Shown: positions 1 to 8,392, counted from the stretch's first letter. The stretch is DNA of 64,000 nucleotides from Fructilactobacillus hinvesii (GCF_024029435.1 NZ_CP097118.1:372001-436000), one strand, 5' to 3'. Program-made: numbers and translations. The notes: generated by a model not told the origin, from the sequence alone.

Positions 1-2
1 TT

Positions 3-224
3 CGGGTGTCCACGGTGACCCTGATTAGTCTGGTTGGTTTGACCGCCATGGCTGGTGCCATCGGAGCCGGTGGTTTAGGTAACATGGCCATTTCCTACGG
101 GTACAACCGCTTTGCTAACGATACGACCCTGGTGGCTACGATTCTCGTGGTAATCATGGTGCTAATCATCCAAGTGGTCGGAGATGTCTGGGCCCGGTGG
201 ATTGACCATAGTTCTAAAGCATAA
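3..224 (+). CDS. metI: Methionine ABC transporter permease MetI, C-terminal part (5' end outside window)
   Basis: Open frame enters from the left edge with no start, so only about the last 73 codons are seen. The segment 'GAIGAGGLGNMAISYGYNRF' followed by a hydrophobic helix and a short polar tail is typical of the C-terminus of MetI, the membrane permease of the MetNIQ D/L-methionine importer (family knowledge). At least two membrane helices are visible (about residues 8-30 and 42-62 of the fragment). An intrinsic terminator follows directly, so this is the last gene of its operon. metN and metQ would lie to the left. Related MetI-like permeases for other substrates cannot be excluded from this fragment. 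Confidence 0.85.
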   Translation, partial: RVSTVTLISLVGLTAMAGAIGAGGLGNMAISYGYNRFANDTTLVATILVVIMVLIIQVVGDVWARWIDHSSKA

Positions 225-237
225 TTAAATTAACTAA

Positions 238-272
238 AATAACTTCATCAAAATCTGATGAAGTTATTTTTA
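238..272 (+). terminator. Rho-independent terminator after metI
   Basis: Arms AATAACTTCATC and GATGAAGTTATT pair perfectly around a 7-nt loop and are followed by a T-rich stretch. It ends the metI transcript. Confidence 0.85.
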
Positions 273-340
273 TTAAATTTTAAATTATCAATAAATTTAA
301 CGTATTTTATTTATGTGTAAGCTTTAAAGGTCGAATATTA

Positions 341-369
341 TTTTCAAGTTAATTTTTAAATGATATAAT
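341..369 (+). promoter_or_regulatory. Possible promoter of the Panacea gene pair
   Basis: A perfect -10 TATAAT (364-369) sits 31 bases upstream of the start at 400, with a weak -35-like TTTTCA 17 bp before it. A Shine-Dalgarno-like AAAGGGGTG (381-389) follows. Confidence 0.5.
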
Positions 370-399
370 TTAACGACATGAAAGGGGTGTTGATTAAAA

Positions 400-900
400 A
401 TGGCTAATTCATTTAGTGTTTCAGATCATATTATTACCCAAGCAGAAAAAATTGGTAAACCAGTTTCTAATTTAAAGTTACAAAAAATTATGTATTTTTT
501 AAATGTTATTTATTTATTGAATTATAATAAATCATTAATTGATGATCATAAATTTGAAAAATGGGCATATGGACCGGTAATACATGATGTTTATTCTGAT
601 TATTCAATTAACGGTTCAAAAGAAATATTAGAACCTACTAAACATATAAAAAGTAGATCGTTTAATGATGGTAAATATAAAAATAAATATTATAGTGAAA
701 ATGAATTAAAGTTAGGACTAGATGATTCTCAATTTATTGATAATAATTTAGAAAAATTTGTATCATTAAATCCATTCTTTCTAGTTGAAAAATCACATGA
801 AGAACCGCAATGGAAAGATAAAACTAAACCATATTATGATGATAAAAAAACAATATTATTTTATAAAGACCCTAAAAATAAATTTTGGGAGCATGATTAA
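400..900 (+). CDS. Panacea-domain (SocA/DUF4065-like) antitoxin
   Basis: A 166-residue soluble protein whose N-terminal half fits the Panacea (DUF4065, SocA-type) fold: 'PVSNLKLQKIMYFL' near residues 21-35 and 'KWAYGPVIHDVY' near 57-68 are the usual family signatures. Panacea proteins act as antitoxins for many unrelated toxins encoded beside them (established for PanA families). The next gene starts only 5 nt downstream, so the two are probably co-transcribed and translationally coupled. The gene is very AT-rich compared with its flanks and lies between terminators at 238 and 1642, so it forms an independent cassette, probably acquired. Function as antitoxin is inferred from the domain and neighbour. 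Confidence 0.75.
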   Translation: MANSFSVSDHIITQAEKIGKPVSNLKLQKIMYFLNVIYLLNYNKSLIDDHKFEKWAYGPVIHDVYSDYSINGSKEILEPTKHIKSRSFNDGKYKNKYYSENELKLGLDDSQFIDNNLEKFVSLNPFFLVEKSHEEPQWKDKTKPYYDDKKTILFYKDPKNKFWEHD

Positions 901-905
901 TTTAA

Positions 906-1610
906 ATGAGCGATAATAATGCAGAATTAAATGAATCTTTTTGTAATTTGTTATTTAGTAATGAAGCTCTTAATGAGAAAGAGACTAAAACTTTTACTAA
1001 TATATTAAAAACGATGAATGATGATAATATACATGTTCCTTATGAAATGATTACCCAAAGAGTTTTTGAATGTGATGAGAATCAACTTGATGTAGTAATA
1101 AAAACAGCAAATGAATCTCTTACCGTTGTAGAAAATGATGAAAATAAAAATATAATTGATTCTACAAGACGACATTTAGAGCTTTCTAAAATTCAAGATA
1201 GATTTATAAATGAAAAAACTAAAAAAGCTGATGAAAAACTTAATGAAATAAATGAAAATTCAGAAAAATTATCTGAAATTAAGAATAGTATATATAGTGA
1301 TTTAATATCTGTTTTAGGTGTTTTTACTGCAATTTCTTTTGCAGCTTTTGGGGGTATAACCGCAGTAAGTAATATGTTTCATGGTTTAGATAATAATAAG
1401 TCACATGTTGGTTTTTTACTGATTTGTGCTAGCATTTCATTTTTACTTATTTACGGTGTTTCAGTTACACTTTTTGTTGGGATAAATAAACTTATAAAAT
1501 CTGAAGAATCTGAGAAACCTTATAGATTCAGTGGTTTGTTTACATGTATGTTAATATTTATTCCCATTTTAATTTTAATTTTTGGATTGATTATTTTATA
1601 TAAATTTTAA
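906..1610 (+). CDS. Putative membrane toxin partner of the Panacea antitoxin
   Basis: A 234-residue protein with no family I can name. Residues 1-120 are acidic and helical, with a likely coiled coil at about 85-130 (repeated K/E/N-rich heptads). Three hydrophobic segments follow at about 131-157, 168-194 and 211-232. The ATG comes right after the stop of the Panacea gene. The nearest SD-like GGGAG (886-890) lies inside that gene, which suggests coupled translation. Genes in this position next to Panacea are usually the toxin, and some known Panacea-linked toxins act on membranes (family knowledge). Toxicity here is inference. It could also be a phage-defence membrane effector. Strongly AT-rich. 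Confidence 0.55.
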   Translation: MSDNNAELNESFCNLLFSNEALNEKETKTFTNILKTMNDDNIHVPYEMITQRVFECDENQLDVVIKTANESLTVVENDENKNIIDSTRRHLELSKIQDRFINEKTKKADEKLNEINENSEKLSEIKNSIYSDLISVLGVFTAISFAAFGGITAVSNMFHGLDNNKSHVGFLLICASISFLLIYGVSVTLFVGINKLIKSEESEKPYRFSGLFTCMLIFIPILILIFGLIILYKF

Positions 1611-1641
1611 TATCTATCATATGATACAATAATGGTTTTTA

Positions 1642-1679
1642 AAGTAGCTTCAACGCTTATCGTTGAAGCTACTTTTTGT
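1642..1679 (+). terminator. Terminator after the Panacea pair
   Basis: AAGTAGCTTCAACG pairs perfectly with CGTTGAAGCTACTT across a 5-nt loop, followed by TTTTTG. Confidence 0.9.
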
Positions 1680-1690
1680 TTTCTGATCCG

Positions 1691-1730
1691 TTGACAGGCT
1701 CTAAATAAATGCTATTATTTTCATATGAAA
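1691..1730 (+). promoter_or_regulatory. Promoter and likely metal-regulator operator of the cadD-arsR operon
   Basis: Consensus -35 TTGACA (1691-1696), 16-bp spacer, -10 TATTAT (1713-1718). A perfect 12-bp palindrome TTTCATATGAAA (1719-1730) covers the expected transcription start, a usual place for an ArsR/SmtB operator. That the downstream ArsR protein binds it is inference. Confidence 0.65.
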
Positions 1731-1740
1731 GGATGATGAT

Positions 1741-2316
1741 ATGAATTTGGGACTGTTAACGTTAACCTTTATCGCCGTTAATTTAGATTTTTGGGTGTTG
1801 CTACTCTTCTTTTTAAATAGGTTTTCCGTCTGGGCTGTGTTAAGTGGATATCTGACTGGGCTGATTCTGCTGCTCTGTTTGAGCTATGGAGTGGGACAAA
1901 CCTTAGCCTACTGGTTACCGGAATGGGTGCTGGGCGGACTAGGTTTCTTACCGTTGTATCTGGCCGTCCGGGGAGATAACGATGATGACGAAACTCCCAA
2001 GCGCCAGGTGACTCCGGTCGTCACGGTCTTTCTAACTTATCTAACCGTCTGTGCGGGCTGTAACCTTGCGATTTTTGTGCCGGTATTACTGGGCCAATCT
2101 ATTTCCGTTTTTCTAGTGACTGTAGCTTATCTAGTCGGGTTGACCGTTCTGGTGGTCTTAGGATTACAGCAACTTAGTCACTGGCAGGTCCTGCAACGGA
2201 CTTTAGCCCGATGGGGAACACCCTTAATGCGGCTTTGCTACCTGGCGATTGGACTGTACGTTCTCTTTGATAGTGGTTTTATCAGGCATATAATGGGGTT
2301 ACTAACCAGAATCTAA
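1741..2316 (+). CDS. cadD: CadD-family heavy-metal (cadmium/zinc) exporter
   Basis: A 191-residue integral membrane protein with five or six hydrophobic helices, matching the length and layout of the CadD cadmium-resistance family of Gram-positive bacteria. An acidic loop with five consecutive D/N residues ('GDNDDDE', about 78-84) lies between helices 3 and 4, and a Cys pair ('CAGC', about 113-116) in the fourth helix may touch metal. An SD (AAAGGA) precedes the ATG. It is followed 17 nt later by an ArsR-type repressor in the same orientation, as in cad operons. Substrate is inferred; the partner regulator's zinc-type site points to Zn, Co or Cd. Confidence 0.75.
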   Translation: MNLGLLTLTFIAVNLDFWVLLLFFLNRFSVWAVLSGYLTGLILLLCLSYGVGQTLAYWLPEWVLGGLGFLPLYLAVRGDNDDDETPKRQVTPVVTVFLTYLTVCAGCNLAIFVPVLLGQSISVFLVTVAYLVGLTVLVVLGLQQLSHWQVLQRTLARWGTPLMRLCYLAIGLYVLFDSGFIRHIMGLLTRI

Positions 2317-2333
2317 CCGGGAGGTGCGAGACG

Positions 2334-2663
2334 ATTAACGAACAAGATCTGACCGAAGCCAGCCAAATTTTTAGGTTATTGGGAAACGTGATCCGGCTGC
2401 GTATTTTACTATTATTGGCCAATCATCCGCTCGATGTTTCGACACTTGTGACCCAGCTGGAACTGCCCCAGTCAAACGTGTCTCACCAACTGGCACTGTT
2501 AAAACGCCATCAGCTGGTGAGTGCCAAACGAACGGGGAAACGGGTGCTTTACAGTCTAACGGATCCACACGTCCTTACGATGGTAGAAATGGCATACCAA
2601 CACAGTGATCACGTGGTGAAACATCAAGGACATCCGTATTTACGGAATCAAAAAAACTTCTAA
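2334..2663 (+). CDS. ArsR/SmtB-family metal-responsive repressor with CzrA-like site; probable ATT start
   Basis: Winged-helix repressor of about 109 residues: 'LGNVIRLRILLLL' (helix 1-2), recognition helix 'QSNVSHQLALLKRH', and wing 'AKRTGKRVLYSL'. It has no cysteine, so it is not CadC-like. Near the C-terminus the pattern D-x-H-x10-H-x2-H is present ('DPHVLTMVEMAYQHSDH'), exactly the alpha-5 Zn/Co site of CzrA-type repressors (family knowledge). The first canonical start in frame (TTG 2379) would remove helix 1 and has only a weak SD. ATT at 2334 follows GGGAGG by 9 nt and gives 'INEQDLTEASQIFRLLGN', a normal ArsR N-terminus. Likely represses cadD and itself. Confidence 0.8.
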   Translation: MNEQDLTEASQIFRLLGNVIRLRILLLLANHPLDVSTLVTQLELPQSNVSHQLALLKRHQLVSAKRTGKRVLYSLTDPHVLTMVEMAYQHSDHVVKHQGHPYLRNQKNF

Positions 2664-2688
2664 CCAAGCGGTTAGAAGTTTTTTTTTT
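2653..2688 (+). terminator. Terminator of cadD-arsR, shared with the converging gene
   Basis: AAAACTTCTAACC and GGTTAGAAGTTTT pair perfectly across a 4-nt loop, followed by a run of T. The left arm overlaps the arsR stop codon. The right flank overlaps the 3' end of the converging gene at 2687. Confidence 0.85.
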
Positions 2689-3226
2689 AACGGCGAAACG
2701 ACTTCGGATTGTTGAAGTCGCCCACCTTGACCTTGGCAGTTCCAATTGCCAGGATGGCCAGTAAATTACCACTGATGAAGCCGAACAGAAAATTGAGCCA
2801 GCTCAGTGGTGCGGCATTTAACACCAACAACAGAATTGTTACGAAAATGATCACGGCCACGACCACGTTGGCCACTTTTCGAACTTTGGAAATGACGGGG
2901 ATCGAGTTGGTTAATTGACTCATCTGGGGGTTAGTATCATTAATCACGTTGTTGGGCCCAGCCTTGAGAAAATTGAGCATCGTCTTCACGTCGTTAAAGG
3001 CGTAGTTGAAAACCGAAAGAAAACCAACGATTAGGCCCAGTAACAAGCCGAGCAAAAGGATGAAGAAGCTGGAAAAGGCGTTAAAGTAAATGGCCAGACC
3101 AAGCCCGAGCACAATCAAAATGATGGCCGGAGCAAGAAACATCCACTTGAGTCGTTGAATGCTCCGCCGAATCGTGGTCCACTTTTGCAGATAACTTTGT
3201 AATTTAAACATTAATTCTGGATTCAT
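2687..3226 (-). CDS. Uncharacterised four-helix membrane protein
   Basis: 179 residues with four predicted membrane helices in two hairpins (about 27-47, 52-74, 120-138, 142-163). The N-terminus is basic and the loop between the helix pairs (about 75-118) is polar, so both termini probably face the cytoplasm. A good SD (GAGG) precedes the ATG on the minus strand. Base composition matches the chromosome, unlike its neighbour at 3309. I do not recognise a family; small membrane proteins of this type are common in lactobacilli. Convergent with the cadD-arsR operon. Confidence 0.6.
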   Translation of the reverse strand: MNPELMFKLQSYLQKWTTIRRSIQRLKWMFLAPAIILIVLGLGLAIYFNAFSSFFILLLGLLLGLIVGFLSVFNYAFNDVKTMLNFLKAGPNNVINDTNPQMSQLTNSIPVISKVRKVANVVVAVIIFVTILLLVLNAAPLSWLNFLFGFISGNLLAILAIGTAKVKVGDFNNPKSFRR

Positions 3227-3308
3227 TTGATAACCTCACTTTGTAGTGTCATACCGGTAATTTACCACAAAAAGGAGTGAGAAACAAAAGGGAATGGTCG
3301 GATGTATC

Positions 3309-4703
3309 TTAAATTTGATTAAGTAAGTGCCTTAATGTATTTTCATCTATAAAACGGATTTTAATATTTTTAATAGGGTGTTGTCTTACACATATTTTTA
3401 AGCTCCATTTATTTAATATTTTCTCGTAAAAACTTTGCTGGATATAAATTCTTTCAATATCTTTTGCTTTTGTAATATAGTGTTTTCTAATGAAAAATCC
3501 ATATCGTATATTTAATATTTTATTATTTGAATTTATGTTTGTGAAAATATAATTAATTAAAGTATTGCCAATATATATAATAGATATAAAGAGGAAAACA
3601 TAGCTTATTCTTCTATTTATACTAAATAATATAATGAATATAATAAATGGAAATGTTGAATATAATAACAATATTTTTGATGCATCTACTTTATTTTTTT
3701 TCAATCCAAGATCTATATGTTTTAATCCCTTAAATTCTTTATTTATTATTGATATTCCTCTTTTTATCGGAATAAATGGAATAAGAGGATCTTTTGTAAT
3801 ATTTTCATTTTGAGATGAAGAAATAGTAAAGGCATCTACTTTCATAAGATTAAAAAGGTTCATTGCTATAGAAGAATATTCCAATAGTGTATAAACATTA
3901 TCTTTATAGATAGAGGTAGTAGTTGTGTTAAAAAAACCAGAGGTAGTATAAAAATTTTCTTTATCAGAAAATAAATTAAAATTACCATAATTTATATATT
4001 GTCTAATAAATCCCAAAAAAATCAAAATAGTGATTATTGTTATAATTATAGATATTTTTATACACAAACTCACATCATTGCTTGTGAGCAATGAGTCACT
4101 AATATTACTTATATTAATATTGAAGCGGTCAGTTAGGTTATCTATAAAAATAACGACAAAAATTATTTGAAATGAGGAAATAGATGAGATGAATATGTTT
4201 TTTATTGTAGGACGATATACATAATATGGTTTATATTCTTTAGTATCATTAGCTGTATTTTTATTATTTGTAACTTTATATTTAAGTTTACTAGCTTCTA
4301 GTGTACTCAAAGAATTTAATCTTATTGTTCCATCATTAGATTCAAATCCTATGTTTAGACTTAAATTAGTTATTTTGAATATTCTGTCCCAAAGAGATGC
4401 ATGTTCATTGATTTGTTTTATTTCTTTATACTTTATATCTATATAAGATATATTTATAATTCCTTTTCTTATTGTAATTGAGTTATCGTTTAATTTATAG
4501 CCAAAAATTATCCATTCTATAAAATGTTTTAATATTAAAAAAAATTGAATAATTATAAAAATGTAACTGAATATAATTGCCTTTGATGAAAAATGGGTAG
4601 TAAATAAAGTAGTTAATAGCAATAAAAAAGTTGCAAAACAGTCTTTAACAAAAAATAGCATAAATCCAATAATGGAGGTTCGTAAATATGAATCATTTTT
4701 CAT
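3309..4703 (-). CDS. bPH2-domain membrane protein (YdbT/AucB/LnqB-like), bacteriocin accessory/immunity
   Basis: 464 residues with three bacterial PH (bPH2) modules, each after a pair of membrane helices: about 70-145 ('NSITIRKGIINISYIDIKYK'), about 245-320, and about 400-464 ('ILNIRYGFFIRKHYI'). This is the YdbT architecture. Homologous proteins in aureocin A53, lacticin Q and enterocin DD14 loci contribute to secretion and self-immunity of leaderless bacteriocins (established). Start overlaps the upstream bPH2 gene by 11 nt, so the two are coupled. It is the last gene of the six-gene minus-strand operon. The very low GC agrees with acquisition of the cluster. Role here is inferred from context. 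Confidence 0.8.
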   Translation of the reverse strand: MKNDSYLRTSIIGFMLFFVKDCFATFLLLLTTLFTTHFSSKAIIFSYIFIIIQFFLILKHFIEWIIFGYKLNDNSITIRKGIINISYIDIKYKEIKQINEHASLWDRIFKITNLSLNIGFESNDGTIRLNSLSTLEASKLKYKVTNNKNTANDTKEYKPYYVYRPTIKNIFISSISSFQIIFVVIFIDNLTDRFNINISNISDSLLTSNDVSLCIKISIIITIITILIFLGFIRQYINYGNFNLFSDKENFYTTSGFFNTTTTSIYKDNVYTLLEYSSIAMNLFNLMKVDAFTISSSQNENITKDPLIPFIPIKRGISIINKEFKGLKHIDLGLKKNKVDASKILLLYSTFPFIIFIILFSINRRISYVFLFISIIYIGNTLINYIFTNINSNNKILNIRYGFFIRKHYITKAKDIERIYIQQSFYEKILNKWSLKICVRQHPIKNIKIRFIDENTLRHLLNQI

Positions 4704-5151
4704 TTATTACCTCCATCAATATATTACTTAATTTTTGAGCATCTTTATTTGATAATGTTGGAGATTCTATTTCGGCTGCAATAGTTATCATACTAATTAT
4801 TTTTACGCCCATCATTGATTGAATTGGTCCTTTAAAATCCTTTAAAAAATAAATCTTAGAAGTAGGGATAATTGTTTTCTTTTTAACAAAAAATCCTTTT
4901 GTTATTATTATTTCCATATTGTCAATAATTAACTTGGTTGTAACTAAATTTAGTGGTGTAATAATTAATAAATGATAAACTAATAAAAATATTAGACAAA
5001 AAGAAATGATTTTCAATATTGAAATATATGTTGGTTTAGTTATGAAAAACATAAGACAATAATATATTAAGATAATAAATATAATTGATATTATATCTTG
5101 AAAAAAATTAACTGCTAGTACTTTTTTGGAAGGTTTAAATTCTAATTTCAT
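4693..5151 (-). CDS. bPH2-domain membrane protein (YdbS/AucC/LnqC-like)
   Basis: 152 residues: two membrane helices (about 12-34 and 42-64) then one bPH2 domain (about 70-145, with 'LIIDNMEIIITKGFFVKKK' and 'DFKGPIQSMMGVKIISMITI'). It is the small partner of the three-module protein that follows, as in YdbS-YdbT pairs. Leaderless bacteriocin loci keep such a pair for export and immunity (family knowledge). It starts 2 nt from the stop of the preceding gene and overlaps the next by 11 nt, so all are translated from one message. Confidence 0.8.
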   Translation of the reverse strand: MKLEFKPSKKVLAVNFFQDIISIIFIILIYYCLMFFITKPTYISILKIISFCLIFLLVYHLLIITPLNLVTTKLIIDNMEIIITKGFFVKKKTIIPTSKIYFLKDFKGPIQSMMGVKIISMITIAAEIESPTLSNKDAQKLSNILMEVINEK

Positions 5152-5153
5152 AA

Positions 5154-5612
5154 TTACATACCTAATATTAATAGTATCAATAATTCAGGAAAAAATACGT
5201 ACTTATTAAGTTCTTGTTTTTTTCTTTTAGACTTATAATATTTATAACTAATTGTTCCAATAATAAATAATGAAATAAAGATAGTTAATATATGGGAAAA
5301 TTTAGCAAAGATACATAATGCTTTAATTAAAAAAATAATTCCTAAAATTAGTGTAATGTTCTCATTATCATTAACTTTATTTTTCTTCATGTTTCTATAG
5401 CTTTTTTTATAGATTATTTTATATAGTATCGTTACAATAAATTTTATTAATAATAAACTACAAATTCCAGCAAACAAAGCCATAAATATATTTTCGTTTT
5501 TATTTTCTATAAGTTTGGTGCTTTTTGATATAACATTATCAAAAAGGTAATATGATGCAAAAGAAATAATATAAAATAAGCTTATAATAAATTGATTGAT
5601 AATTTTTTTCAT
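5154..5612 (-). CDS. Small multi-pass membrane protein of the bacteriocin operon
   Basis: 152 residues with about four hydrophobic helices (about 7-25, 43-66, 87-104, 106-125) separated by Lys/Asn-rich loops; the basic C-terminal segment ends in another short hydrophobic stretch. No recognisable domain. Its size and position beside the bPH2 genes resemble the extra small membrane proteins (AucD/LnqD-type) of leaderless bacteriocin clusters, but I cannot show homology. Possibly helps the transporter or gives self-protection (inference). Confidence 0.55.
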   Translation of the reverse strand: MKKIINQFIISLFYIISFASYYLFDNVISKSTKLIENKNENIFMALFAGICSLLLIKFIVTILYKIIYKKSYRNMKKNKVNDNENITLILGIIFLIKALCIFAKFSHILTIFISLFIIGTISYKYYKSKRKKQELNKYVFFPELLILLILGM

Positions 5613-5620
5613 ATTTTCTC

Positions 5621-6781
5621 CTATAGAATGTCAATTAAATTTTTTCTTGCTGCTGTATTGGCAGGAATAATTCCAAAAATAATCCCAATTGAAACAGAAA
5701 CTCCCACAGAAATTAAGATTGCTTGAAGACTTGTGATGGGCTTAAATGGTGCAAATAATCCAATAATATAACAAAATCCTTCACCCAACATTATTCCTCC
5801 TAATCCTCCTGTAAGAGTTAACATTGAGCTTTCAAGTAAAAATTGAAATCTAATGTCATTTTTAGTGGCACCAAAGGCACGTCTAATTCCGATTTCTTGA
5901 CTACGTTCGGATATAGTCATGTACATTGTATTCATAACACCGATACCAGCAATAAATAGAGAAATACTAGCAACGAAGATTATGAAATAGGTAATATAAT
6001 CAATAATTTTACCAAGAAATTTCATACCAGCATTTTTGTTCACTATTTTAAAATCAGACGTTGACCGATTAATCGACTTAGTTTTTAAAGTTTTAACTAC
6101 TCTTTTTAATGTTGAGTCTTTATTAAATCCTTCATTAATATATAAATTTATAGTATCTTGATTTGGATTGTTTCCGTAGTTTTTTATATATGTCTTTTGG
6201 GGAATTAGAACATCTGCTTCAGAATTTGAAGAAAAAACACCATCAATAGTATAGCCTTTTTGATTGATAAAAATAATTTTTTGACCATGGCTATATTTTT
6301 TGAGTTTTTTATTTAATTTATTTGAAATCAAAATATGATTTGATCCAATGTCGAATGAACTTCTGTTAATTTCAGAACCTTTTATAACTTCAAATCCTTC
6401 ATTATTATTCCTAATCGTTGCATTTTGATCAGTATATTTATTTCCAATTTTAACCTTGATGGATACTGGCATATCACTATTAATTTTTTTGACTTTTCTT
6501 ATTCCAGGTAAAGACTTAATTAAATTTAGATCTGAATTAGTAAAATAGCTTGAACCATTAATATCATTATTTCTATCTTGAACCAGAACTTGTCCGTCTG
6601 CATTCCCAGATGAACCAAAACTATTAGCTTTCTCTTTTAATCCATTACCTACTGACATTATTGTAATAACGGCACCTATTCCAATAATAATTCCTATAAT
6701 AGTTAAAAAATTTCTACCTTTATTATTGAAGAGGGCCTTAAATGATGTTAAGGAAATGGATTTTATTTTTTTAATCCTCAT
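5621..6781 (-). CDS. MacB/FtsX-type ABC transporter permease
   Basis: About 386 residues from the ATG at 6781: N-terminal helix ('RNFLTIIGIIIGIGAVITIM'), a large extracytoplasmic domain (about 45-255), then three helices, with the FtsX signature 'MNTMYMTISERSQEIGIRRAFGATK'. This is the MacB_PCD plus FtsX layout. An ATG 15 nt upstream is possible, but the 6781 start has GGAG 6 nt before it and overlaps the ATPase stop by 11 nt. Forms a tripartite exporter with the adaptor and ATPase. In related clusters this transporter exports or protects against the leaderless bacteriocin. Confidence 0.85.
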   Translation of the reverse strand: MRIKKIKSISLTSFKALFNNKGRNFLTIIGIIIGIGAVITIMSVGNGLKEKANSFGSSGNADGQVLVQDRNNDINGSSYFTNSDLNLIKSLPGIRKVKKINSDMPVSIKVKIGNKYTDQNATIRNNNEGFEVIKGSEINRSSFDIGSNHILISNKLNKKLKKYSHGQKIIFINQKGYTIDGVFSSNSEADVLIPQKTYIKNYGNNPNQDTINLYINEGFNKDSTLKRVVKTLKTKSINRSTSDFKIVNKNAGMKFLGKIIDYITYFIIFVASISLFIAGIGVMNTMYMTISERSQEIGIRRAFGATKNDIRFQFLLESSMLTLTGGLGGIMLGEGFCYIIGLFAPFKPITSLQAILISVGVSVSIGIIFGIIPANTAARKNLIDIL

Positions 6782-7454
6782 ATAATACTCCATCATTTAC
6801 TTTAAAAAGTCGATTTCCAACGGTTGCCAACGTATTGTCATGTGTAACCATAATGATAGTTACTTTATCATTATTATTTAAATTTTTAAATAATTCTATT
6901 ACGTCTTTAGTATTTTGTGAATCTAATGCGCCAGTTGGTTCATCAGCAATAATCATTGAAGGTTTGTTTATCAACGCTCTAGCAATAGCAACTCTTTGTT
7001 GTTGACCGCCAGATAGTTCATCGGGATAATTATTTTTTTTATCATTAATGCCTAATTTAGTTAGTAAAATATTTAATTCTTGCTCTTGATCTTTATCATC
7101 GTTCTTGATGGAATAAGTAGTTGGAATTTCAATGTTCTCTTTTACGGTTAAGTTTTTAATTAATTTAAAATTTTGAAAAATAAAACCGATATTTTGATTT
7201 CTTAATTCAGAGACTACATTGTCATTTTTTTGCTGATAATTTTTACCGTGAAACTTATATGTTCCATCATATTTTTGATCTAAAAATCCCAAAATATTTA
7301 TTAAAGTACTTTTTCCTGATCCAGAGTGTCCCATTATTACTGCAAAATCTTCTTTATTAATCTTTAGTGAGATATTCTTTAATATCTGAATTTTTTGTTT
7401 GCCTGCTAAATAATATTTAGAAATACCTTTTAAACTAATAAGATTATCGTTCAT
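6771..7454 (-). CDS. LolD/MacB-type ABC transporter ATPase
   Basis: 227-residue nucleotide-binding subunit. Walker A 'GHSGSGKST' (about 42-50), Q-loop 'GFIFQNF', signature 'LSGGQQQR' (about 145-152), Walker B 'MIIADEPTGALD' (about 164-175), H-loop 'VTHD'. The LolD-type 'TGALDS' extension places it with MacB/FtsX permeases. Overlaps the adaptor gene by 11 nt and the permease by 11 nt. Provides energy for the exporter of the bacteriocin cluster (inference from context). Confidence 0.9.
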   Translation of the reverse strand: MNDNLISLKGISKYYLAGKQKIQILKNISLKINKEDFAVIMGHSGSGKSTLINILGFLDQKYDGTYKFHGKNYQQKNDNVVSELRNQNIGFIFQNFKLIKNLTVKENIEIPTTYSIKNDDKDQEQELNILLTKLGINDKKNNYPDELSGGQQQRVAIARALINKPSMIIADEPTGALDSQNTKDVIELFKNLNNNDKVTIIMVTHDNTLATVGNRLFKVNDGVLYED

Positions 7455-8349
7455 TTTTAGGTAACTCCTTATAATTTAAAAGAATTTTATCTCCAACCTT
7501 CACATTACTTTCATTTTTAAGAACCCAATCGTTGTTCTGCTTTTCTATTTCATTTTTGACTTTACGATATTTTCCGTTTTTCTTGATATAAATGACATCT
7601 TTATTAACAGCAGTATCTGGGATTATGATTTTATCAACGGGAATTTTAATTTCAATTGAATTATCATAATTAAATTTACGTGCTGATTTAATTAATATTG
7701 AATAACTCTTTGTGTTAGAATCCGTTAGCAAAGAAATATAATCTATTTTTCCAGTAGCTTTTTTCCCGGTAGATTCTTCTAGTAAATTGACATCTTTATT
7801 TTGACAAATTGTTTGTAAATCATATTGACCGATGCTAGTGTTGATAAATTGCGATGATGAAATAAACCGGGCGTTTTTTTTATCCATTGGATCAAGTTGA
7901 ATATATCCATTAAACGGAGCTAAATAATCATGAATATATAATTTTTGTGATAAATCATTTATTTGTTTATTTATTTCATTTATTTTAATTTGATCATCAA
8001 CTGATTGATTTGAATTTAAATTATTTTTTTCAGATGTTAACTGTTTGATTTTTAAACTTGTATTATCATCAGTATTTTTATAGCTATAACTCCCAATTGG
8101 CTCTCCCTTACGAACAAATCGTCCATTATTTAATGTTCCGTATAATAAGTGTGTACTATTAGGAATGTTATTAGATATTTTAATTTCTTTTGCGGGTTTA
8201 ACAACACCATTTAAAATGAGATCATCAGATTTTTCAATTTTAAAATCAGTATATTTAGTTTTTTTTGTAGAATTTTCAATTAGAGTTACTGATATAAAAA
8301 AGACAATGATAGATATTATTAACAGTGTTAAAGATATTATTTTTTTCAT
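7444..8349 (-). CDS. MacA/HlyD-like membrane-fusion protein of the bacteriocin exporter
   Basis: 301 residues: one N-terminal membrane anchor (about 3-24, no lipobox), a short lipoyl-like half motif (about 45-85), a coiled-coil hairpin rich in Lys/Asn/Gln (about 88-130), the second half and a beta-barrel region (about 135-295). This matches RND/MacA-type adaptors of Gram-positive tripartite ABC exporters. First gene of the six-gene operon, with SD AAGGAG 7 nt before the ATG (minus strand). Equivalent proteins stand at the head of the aureocin A53 and enterocin DD14 transport genes. AT-rich. Confidence 0.75.
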   Translation of the reverse strand: MKKIISLTLLIISIIVFFISVTLIENSTKKTKYTDFKIEKSDDLILNGVVKPAKEIKISNNIPNSTHLLYGTLNNGRFVRKGEPIGSYSYKNTDDNTSLKIKQLTSEKNNLNSNQSVDDQIKINEINKQINDLSQKLYIHDYLAPFNGYIQLDPMDKKNARFISSSQFINTSIGQYDLQTICQNKDVNLLEESTGKKATGKIDYISLLTDSNTKSYSILIKSARKFNYDNSIEIKIPVDKIIIPDTAVNKDVIYIKKNGKYRKVKNEIEKQNNDWVLKNESNVKVGDKILLNYKELPKNER

Positions 8350-8392
8350 AGATACTCCTTTATAGATTAGTTATTAAAAGCTATGTTCATGT

